Of a DNA stretch of 33,493 nt, positions 17,401-24,300 are shown piece after piece. Positions within the stretch are counted from its first letter, which is position 1, and each line of letters opens with the position of its first letter. The translations under genes were made by a program, and so were the position numbers. Under the pieces are notes generated by a model. It did no database searches and was not told the origin of the DNA. It saw only the letters and a program-made list of their open reading frames with translations. Source of the stretch: Nitrosospira sp. 56-18 (GTDB taxonomy: Bacteria > Pseudomonadota > Gammaproteobacteria > Burkholderiales > Nitrosomonadaceae); the NCBI GenBank assembly GCA_001899235.1, contig MKVR01000032.1, positions 1 through 33,493 on the forward strand. The letters are read 5' to 3'.

Positions 17401-17863
17401 GGATATGAGCGACGCGGAAAAACTGTCGCAACGGGCATACGATCCATTGCACGGTGGCGTGGTGCTGGCCTCCGGCACGCAGCAGCTGGGCGCGGCAAAA
17501 TTGGTGAAGCGCAGGGTGCGCTACGAGCAGATCATCATCGACAGCAACTACAAACGCTTCCGTCGCCGGTTCAAGATCTTCACTGCCGGGTTCTTCGATC
17601 ATTTCGTGAAAAGCTCGGCAATATCAAACTCTTTATTATCAAATAGTTATACGACAAAGCTCGACCCTTTCGAGGATAAGATAAAAGTAAGGGAAGGCGG
17701 CTTTACCGTAGCGCTCGTGGAAAACAATCGTCCTTACAGCACGTCTGCAGCCTATTTCTCCAGCGAAGCGCTGGCCAGCCGGTTTATTGCCGAGCAGGTA
17801 TCCGCCAAACCCGAGCTGTATGAAACCCTGCACGTGGTGCCTCAATATGAGGCGAGCATATGA
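14450..17863 (+). CDS. DUF6603-type giant beta-rich protein
   Basis: An 1137-aa protein. The segment at about 517-593 (GYLYFDFDRGEYAGALELS, then ITTRMPDGSKGFSLLIIITA, then a Gly-rich GFGFTLLGVGGLLGLNRTM) matches what I remember as the DUF6603 signature; the function is unknown. An Ala-rich helical N-terminus (1-180) is followed by about 700 residues of alternating amphipathic beta-strands (for example RLYFFASLFESRILFLTLEG and FIIEISASVSLKVFGLGLFS). That pattern could build a barrel, a beta-solenoid or a hydrophobic groove. The C-terminal 200 residues are more polar. There is no signal peptide. It starts 21 nt after the protease stop with a weak ribosome site, suggesting coupling. Its stop overlaps a 19-codon micro-ORF. 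An AT-rich patch at about 17620-17690 departs from the gene's usual codons. Confidence 0.85.
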   Translation: MATDSIYLVRLASWLGKALGAGAPLFHEFSTDALGLELPAAVTHAPAVASALGQAEAAANKAGEAATDMAAADEAGDDLQILAALIRFASTLVEFYHALSSLISAIQANLTAATIPDAAARASAQAFAAGLAKKISDYAIASAITERVPELAYGLKLLGLLDWEHQGYNSGDSLSRSYVRKGLRLDRVKGLIGDPEKHFRETLGWGDPGFDPTGFFRVIRGFFHEEDDIEIGEEAGEPFLKGCLLVRRDSSVSPPGLRLTLIGDFDADRSQRLRLADEWGFVTASSFRMVGGVSGQIRPPLTITLQPLSGSITGELRIFFERNEEARPFQLIGGTGGTVSLSANNIQAGVGLKAEVGTGGSATLDPLLFADIDRLALHLGSSDADGFIARLLAAADIEGEFDLGLEWQASTGLRVKASGGIEIALPIHRQLGPIDFQTLYLALRILPNGSLSQEVSAGLAGNLGPLHVAIERMGVLMDLRFAEGVDARFGPFDTALGFKPPNGVGLVVDAGVVTGGGYLYFDFDRGEYAGALELSIAGIVTVKAIGIITTRMPDGSKGFSLLIIITAEFGTGIQLGFGFTLLGVGGLLGLNRTMNLQSLMEGVRSGAINSIMFPQNPVENAARIISDLRIIFPPYEGKFLIGPMARLGWGTPMLVSISLGIIIEIPGNIAIVGVLKVALPAEDAPLIVIQVNFAGAIEFDKKRLYFFASLFESRILFLTLEGEMGLLVAWGDDANFVVSAGGFHPRFNPPPLPFPSPRRIVVSILNTDVARIRTETYFAVTSNTVQFGSRTEVMFDVGVARVDGHLAFDALFQFSPFYFIIEISASVSLKVFGLGLFSIRLQFALEGPTPWRAHGTGTLSLFFFDVSADFDITWGDSKDTTLPPIPVMPLLRAEIDKLENWKAELPINNNLLVSLRKLPEGETAQVLHPLGSLRISQRAVPLDLKIDKVGNRKPADANEFMLAPTAGLVKAVDADEQFAKAQFLDMSDAEKLSQRAYDPLHGGVVLASGTQQLGAAKLVKRRVRYEQIIIDSNYKRFRRRFKIFTAGFFDHFVKSSAISNSLLSNSYTTKLDPFEDKIKVREGGFTVALVENNRPYSTSAAYFSSEALASRFIAEQVSAKPELYETLHVVPQYEASI

Positions 17864-17919
17864 ACGGTAACAGCGCGAGGAAGCGAATGACGGACTTTCA
17901 CCCTATGAGTAAAAGCTAG
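17860..17919 (+). CDS. 19-codon micro-ORF linking two giant genes
   Basis: ATG at 17860 overlaps the previous stop as ATGA. The frame reads MNGNSARKRMTDFHPMSKS and stops with TAG at 17917-17919, 3 nt before the next ATG at 17923. Inside it, GAGGAAG (17877-17883) is correctly placed for an in-frame ATG at 17887. The downstream giant gene has no good ribosome site of its own. This suggests ribosomes are passed across the junction by terminating at the TAG and restarting. The peptide itself may have no function. Confidence 0.4.
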   Translation: MNGNSARKRMTDFHPMSKS

Positions 17920-17922
17920 CCC

Positions 17923-20900
17923 ATGGCGAAACCGATCGGCACCTATTCCTTTCTTCCGTACCTGCGCCTGGGGCTCGCGAACAAGATCAGCCAGCCGGAC
18001 CAGGACGCGGTGAAGCTGCGCGCCACGTTCGACCTGCAATTGTCGCTGGAAGGCAAGGCGATAAATGGCGGAGAGCCTCTCAAGGCTGACATTTCCAAGC
18101 CGGTCCAGCTCTACGGGCCGGGAGACGTCGTTGGCATCGATCCGCGAGCCATATTCAAGACCGAGCCGCTGAACTGGATCACCAATTTCGAGGCCAATTA
18201 CCTTCCGTACATCGATTTCTACGAAGAGGATTTCCCCTGGCGTTATACGCCGAACCGCCCGGATGACGCGTTGAACCGCCTGCGCCCGTGGATTGCGCTG
18301 GTGGTTCTGGAGGAAAGCGAGTTCGAAGACGGCAAGAACGTGAAAGACAAGCCTTTGCCTTTTATCCACGTCGAAAATCCGGCCACGGTTTTTCCGCCCG
18401 CCCAGCAGCTTTGGGCCTGGGCGCATGTCCATGTCAATCGCGACCTCGCCGCAAGCGACGCGGAAATCGTTTCGAGCAACATGAACGCAGTCCTGCCAAA
18501 GCTGGACAATGCGCTGAAGCAGAATGCCGATCTTGCCTACGCACGCCTGCTTTGTCCACGAAAGCTGAAACCCGATAGCGCCTACCATGCCTTTCTGATG
18601 CCGGCCTTCGAAAGCGGAAGGCAGGCCGGCCTCGGGTTTGAAGTCAATCCGGATTTCGCCAGCCAATATGCCTGGGGCGAGAAACCGGACCAGCTCGATT
18701 TTCCTTACTACCACCGCTGGTATTTCCGCACCAGTTCCATTGGCGATTTCGAATACCTGGTGCGGCTGCTGAAAGCCAAGCCCGCTGACGATCGGGTGGG
18801 GCGGCGCGACATGGATATGCAGGAACCGGGCTGGAATCTTCCAGGGCTGGACCCCTCGGGGCCGCTCGGCGGCATACTCAAGCTGGGCGGGGCGCTGCGA
18901 GTTCCCGAAGAGGTAATCCGCGATATCGATGAATTCAATAAATATGAGCACTGGGCCGATAATGGTTATCCCCAGCCCATCCAGACAGCCATCGCGCAAT
19001 TTCTGAACCTGGCTGACGATTACCAGAAACCGGGCGCGAATCCCGAAATCATCCCGGATCCGGAGAATCCGCCCGATCCCGATCCGCTGATTACTCCGCC
19101 GCTATACGGGCGCTGGCACGCGGCGGTGGAGCGGCTGCTCAAGGATGCAGGCGGCGCGGACCTGCCCAACAACAGGAACTGGATACACGAACTCAACCTC
19201 GATCCCCGATTTCGCGTATCCGCCGGTTTCGGCACGCGGGTCATCCAGGACAAGCAGGAAGAATACATGAACATGGCCTGGCAGCAGGTGGGCGAGGTGA
19301 TCAACGCCAATCGCCTGATCCGTTTCGCGCAGCTGGGCAGCGAAGCGCTCTGGCAATGGCATGCGCGAAATTTCCAGCCGCTCCTCGCTCAACGGGCGGA
19401 CAGGCTGATGCTTATCAGCGCACCGGTGCAGAAGCGCATCCTGGTACAGAACACCACCGTTTTCCAGCAAGTCAGGATGAGCCGGGTGCCGCCCGTGGCG
19501 GTTTCGGCGCAGATGCGAAAAACCATGCGTCCCCGTGCCCGCATCGTGCGCAAGTTACCGTTCTCGACCCGCGGTATCGCTCCGGAAACGGTGATTTCCC
19601 GCCTGAATTCAGGCGAATTGCTGCCTGCGCCACCCAAGTCGACCCCTTCGGGAATCCAGACCGAGCAGGTGCTGGCCGACCAGGTCCAGCCGCCCATCGA
19701 GCCGAAGTGGCTGGCGGACCTGGTGCGGCAATATGCCTGGCTTCCCGCCGCTACCCTGGCACTGGGGATCGCCATCGCGCTGCTGGCATTGCTGCTGGCG
19801 CCCGCTCTGCCCCTGGCGATCCTGGGCCTGGGCGCGGCCGCGGGATTGCTGGGCCTGTACGCCGTGATGAACCGGATACTGCCGCAACTGGCGAAGCCGC
19901 AGGTTTTCGGGGACGACGGGCGGCCGGGGTCGGCCGCTCCTCCACCTGCGGCGGTGGACACTGCGCCCAAAAGCCTGGACTTCCGCATCGCTGAACCCGG
20001 AGAAGCGGCCAGGCCCACAGTGGGCACGACGGACAGCGTGGAGGCGCAGCGGCTCAAGGCGGCGGTAAAGGAGATGTATGCCGTGGATACCGCCGCGCGC
20101 GCGGCGGCAACCCTTCCTCCCAAGCAGCCGCTGAACCTGAGTGTGCTGGCGGTGGAAACGCTCGCGGCGTTGCATCCGGATCGCACCGTTCCACGCCTGG
20201 TGCTGGACAGGATTCTGTTGCCCGGGCGCATCCGCGACCGCTTCAATCCGCAGGTGTTTGACGAGGTGATGAATTATCCGCGGTTCGACTTGCCGATGTA
20301 CAAGCCCTTGTCGGACCTTTCCTCCGAGTATTTCCTTCCGAACATCAACCTGATCGAGCAGAACAGCATCACGCTGCTGGAGACCAACCAGAAGTTCATC
20401 GAGTCCTACATGGTGGGCATCAATCATGAAATGGCGCGCGAATTGCTATGGCGCGAATACCCGACTGATCAGCGCGGCAGCTACTTCCGCCAATTCTGGG
20501 ATGTCAGCGGCTATCTCCCCGAATCCGGGGAGGATCTCGCCAATCTGAAGGAGAAGCTCAGGGATATTCCCGAACTGCACCGCTGGCTGCCCGCTTCCGC
20601 ATTGGGGGATCATGACAATCGGGAGGAAGGCGGTGCCAAGGAGGAGGAAGTGGTGCTCGTGATCCGGGGGGAGCTGCTGAAAAAATATCCCACGGCCGTC
20701 ATCTATGCGCACAAGGCCAAGTGGCAGATGAAAACGAATCCCGACGGCACGCCAGGCAACGTCATCGACAATACGAAGGAGCGGGATCTGGCGGACATAC
20801 CGGAGGGCCTGGAGGACAACCCACCGCGCACGCTCGTCAAGACTCCACTTTACAGCGCCAAGATCGACCCTGATATCTACTTTTTCGGTTTCGATCTGAC

Positions 20901-21303
20901 ATCGGAAGTTGCCAAAGGCAGCGATGGCTCCCACCCGGGCGACGAAGACAAGCCCGGGTGGTTTTTTGTCATCAAGGAGCGTCCGGGCGAGCCCCGGTTC
21001 GGGCTCGACATCGGCGGTCCCACCTCCGAAAAGCACACCTGGAGCGATCTCTCATGGGAAGATGCGACGCCCGCCTTGCCGGAGGGGGGATTCCTCCAGA
21101 TTACCGGTGCGACGGCGCCGATCGGGCTGACGCAGCCCACCGATACCAGCCAGGCGGAATTCGAGGAAGAACTCGAGCAATACAAGGAGGATGTGCAGGT
21201 TGCCTGGCGCAAGGAGGCCGATGCCGCGGACCTCGCCTACATACTGTACCAGGTGCCGGTCATGGTAGCCGTGCATGCCAGCGAGATGCTCACCGTCAAG
21301 TAA
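17923..21303 (+). CDS. 1126-aa protein of unknown function with central hydrophobic segment
   Basis: I do not recognise a characterised family. Residues 1-590 are soluble, Trp/Asp/Pro-rich (LNWITNFEANYLPYIDFYEE, LRPWIALVVLEESEFEDG). Residues about 606-652 are strongly hydrophobic (ATLALGIAIALLALLLAPAL, then AILGLGAAAGLLGLYAV) and could form two membrane helices or a hairpin. A Pro/Ala linker follows, then a second soluble half with a conserved-looking block (VGINHEMARELLWREYPTDQ, VVLVIRGELLKKYPTAVIYA) and an acidic helical region near 1085. There is no N-terminal signal peptide. The ATG has no clear Shine-Dalgarno site and may depend on the upstream micro-ORF. It is the third gene of the cluster; a membrane-contacting structural or pore role is speculation. 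Confidence 0.85.
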   Translation: MAKPIGTYSFLPYLRLGLANKISQPDQDAVKLRATFDLQLSLEGKAINGGEPLKADISKPVQLYGPGDVVGIDPRAIFKTEPLNWITNFEANYLPYIDFYEEDFPWRYTPNRPDDALNRLRPWIALVVLEESEFEDGKNVKDKPLPFIHVENPATVFPPAQQLWAWAHVHVNRDLAASDAEIVSSNMNAVLPKLDNALKQNADLAYARLLCPRKLKPDSAYHAFLMPAFESGRQAGLGFEVNPDFASQYAWGEKPDQLDFPYYHRWYFRTSSIGDFEYLVRLLKAKPADDRVGRRDMDMQEPGWNLPGLDPSGPLGGILKLGGALRVPEEVIRDIDEFNKYEHWADNGYPQPIQTAIAQFLNLADDYQKPGANPEIIPDPENPPDPDPLITPPLYGRWHAAVERLLKDAGGADLPNNRNWIHELNLDPRFRVSAGFGTRVIQDKQEEYMNMAWQQVGEVINANRLIRFAQLGSEALWQWHARNFQPLLAQRADRLMLISAPVQKRILVQNTTVFQQVRMSRVPPVAVSAQMRKTMRPRARIVRKLPFSTRGIAPETVISRLNSGELLPAPPKSTPSGIQTEQVLADQVQPPIEPKWLADLVRQYAWLPAATLALGIAIALLALLLAPALPLAILGLGAAAGLLGLYAVMNRILPQLAKPQVFGDDGRPGSAAPPPAAVDTAPKSLDFRIAEPGEAARPTVGTTDSVEAQRLKAAVKEMYAVDTAARAAATLPPKQPLNLSVLAVETLAALHPDRTVPRLVLDRILLPGRIRDRFNPQVFDEVMNYPRFDLPMYKPLSDLSSEYFLPNINLIEQNSITLLETNQKFIESYMVGINHEMARELLWREYPTDQRGSYFRQFWDVSGYLPESGEDLANLKEKLRDIPELHRWLPASALGDHDNREEGGAKEEEVVLVIRGELLKKYPTAVIYAHKAKWQMKTNPDGTPGNVIDNTKERDLADIPEGLEDNPPRTLVKTPLYSAKIDPDIYFFGFDLTSEVAKGSDGSHPGDEDKPGWFFVIKERPGEPRFGLDIGGPTSEKHTWSDLSWEDATPALPEGGFLQITGATAPIGLTQPTDTSQAEFEEELEQYKEDVQVAWRKEADAADLAYILYQVPVMVAVHASEMLTVK

Positions 21304-21324
21304 ACGCAAGGAAGGGAAAAGTCG

Positions 21325-24300
21325 ATGGCAGAATTCCAGGACGCGCAGCGGAAGCTGTCTCAAACCCGGGCCGCCCGTGACGAGGCGGCGCGTGCGCTAT
21401 TCCTTGCGGGGGAGCAGCTCAAGCAGGTGGCATCGGAAATGGAAGCGCTCGGCCGCTGGGCCAGCCCGGACAATGCGCAGAGCCTTGAGCAGCGCCAGGC
21501 ACTCGAAGCGCGAAAAAGCCGCCTGGAGAACCTTGAAAAGGAACGGCAACAGCGCCTCGATGCCATCAAGGGTGAGCTGGCGGATATAACCGGCCTCTTC
21601 CAGGATACGTGGTCCGACCCGCGCCGGCAAATGGAGAAAATGGATGACGGCATCCCCATCATGCTCTTTCCCTTGCGGCTGGAAACGCGTTTCAAAGCCC
21701 TGGATGCCGGAGGCGCGGATGGAGCCGCCGGCCGTGCGCAGCAGCTGTGGGTGCGCATCTACCCGGACGAGTGCCTGGTGGATACATTCGAGGAAACACT
21801 GTCGCAAACCGAACTCCACAGCGCGACCATCTTCTGGCGCGAATATTTCCATGCGGCGGGGGATGAAGCAACGGAACGCGCCGCATGGCGCGCGCTGGTC
21901 GCCAGCCACGGATCGGGGCGGGCAACCTGGATCATCGGGCAATTCCGCCCGCTCAACCCCCTCCGGCCGGACGATCCGCTGGGCAATCCCGCGCTGGAAC
22001 TCAAGCCACAATCCAGGACAGCCGGAGAAGTCATCCTGGTCATTACCGCCGACGAGAGCCTGGCGGATTCGGAGAAAGCTGCGCTGACCCCCTACTGGAT
22101 TGCCATCTGGCAGGCGGAGGGGCGCAACAGCCTGGAAGGGCTTGCCCGGGATGCGCTTGCCGCAGCCGTGGGCGCGGAGCGTGCCGCGCAGCTGATCGCG
22201 CAGTTTGCTCCCTATAACCTCGCGGAGCAGCCGCCGGCGGGATATACGCGCGTCAGCGCCACGGTGCGCACATCTTTCCTGTTTTTGCCGAAAAAGGAAG
22301 ACATCGATACCAAAACCCGGTCCTGGATGCAGGCCGCGAAAGCGGAACTGCTGCCGGAACGGTTTGTCCTGCTGGGCTACCGCGATGGCGTCCAGGTGCT
22401 GAATCAACTCGGCGAGCCGGTGCAGGTGCCATTTTCGGTCAGCCCCGACCCGGCGGGTACACCCGAGTCCCAGTTTCAGTTCGATGAGAATGGCAACCTC
22501 GAACTCGGCGATGAAATGCGATGGATGACGGATTTCGATGAAGCGGTGCGCCGCGGCATGGGTTTTCGCGTGGAACTGACGCCATCGCTTGCGGCGGGAT
22601 TCGACCGGTTGTTTGTCCTGGGAATCCGCCTGAGCGCGGATGCCGGTAAAGGCAAGGATGAGCTGGATACTTTGTTCCGCCACCACTATTTCAGCAGGAG
22701 CGGCTTTTCCTTTTTACCCCAGGGCGCGGCCACCAACAATACCGACGATGGCAACTCCGCCTATTCGCGCGAGGACGATGCCGACAGCAGCTACGATTTC
22801 GTTTTCAGGGGATTGGGGCAGTTCAGCGAGACGGACGATCTCATGGAAAAGCGCGATGGCCAGTGGTTCGCGGAAAGCCTCGGCCTGGATGCATCGGACT
22901 GGCTGAAGCAGGTCCCTCGCGCCGGAGGGCGGGACCAGGGCGAAGCGCGTGCAATGAATACCGCCCTGTGGCCGGCCACCCTTGGCTACTTCATGGATAC
23001 CCTGCTGCAACCAGTTTTCAGCGACGATGCCATCTACTATACCCGCTGGTTTTTCAATCGATTCGTCAGCGGCCGCGGCCCGATCCCTGCCATCCGCATC
23101 GGCCGCCAGCCTTACGGCATCCTTCCGGCGGCGGCCATCAGCAGGGCCCGGTGGATATCCGGCAAGGAGAAGATCTCCATCGATTATTCCCGCCGCTTGC
23201 TGGAGCAGCGCGGCACATCATTCCTGGATTGGCTGGCAAAGTTCAAGGACGTGCTCGACCGGCTCAATGCCATCTGGCGGAGTCTTGCGGGGCAGGCGGC
23301 CCATGTCGGCGTGGAGGGCGGGGCAGGGGCGACAGACGGCACGGGCGACACAGACCCGCACCAGGAACTGCTCGATATCGTGGGACTGCATCCCGCCTCG
23401 GTGGAATTCCACCAGCGCTATGCCAGTACCCAGAAGCAGGAACACAATATCGCCGCCATGTGGCAACTGTTCATTTCCTGGCAGACGCTGCCCGCCAACG
23501 AGCTCCATAACGAGGCGTTCACCCTGCTGCGGCAATTGGGTTATTCCGGGCTGGAGACGCCGAAACTGTTCGACCTGTTCTGGAAGATTTTCCCCAACCG
23601 CCTCAATGGTCCGATCATCCAGGAAGGACCGCTATCCGAGGTTGATCCGCTGCGGATCGTGACGACGAGTAAGCGCAACTACATCGAATGGCTGCATGAG
23701 TGGGCGCGCCTCTCATTCGAGACCATACGCGTCCAGGATGGGTTCCTGGACAATAAATGGCCCAATTCTCTCCTCTACATCCTGCTCAGGCATGCACTCG
23801 AGCTCGGCTACCACGATGCCGGCATCCGCGTGCTGGACGATGCGCAATTGCTCGATGAGCCCGGGAGAAGATCGCTGCGCACCGAGCCGCATTTCTTCCA
23901 GATCGAGGGTGCGAACACCGGTGCAGCCGGGGGCGGTTCGGCGCCCGAGAAAAGCCGCTACGAAATGCTTTATACCCCGAACCAGCAGGTAACCGGCGAT
24001 TCCCGCATGCTGCTGGCCGATTATCTCACCCGGAACATCGGTGTGCTTTTCGGTACCCGCCACCTTGCCGAGCAGATCGCCGCCCTGGACAGGCTTGCGC
24101 AAACCCCTACCGCCCGGCTGGAACGCCTGCTGGCGGAGCATCTCGATTGCTGCGCCTACCGGCTCGATGCCTGGACTACGGGCCTTCTCGGCTTCCAGCT
24201 TGCTTCGATGCGGCATGCACCTGCCGCCGAAGCCGCCGGACCCGCGGAAAATACCGAAGGCGGACGGGTAACTGCAGAGCCGCGTGCGGGTTGGCGCAAG

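Noticed and set aside
17842-18999. 385-codon antisense frame under the 1126-aa gene
   Set aside because: Shadow frame: no ribosome site, no recognisable motif, full overlap with a better-supported gene.
21397-22686. 429-codon antisense frame, and similar ones at 25204-26331 and 27522-28925
   Set aside because: All mirror the giant genes, are rich in Arg/Gly/His/Gln as typical for antisense GC-rich frames, and lack start signals.
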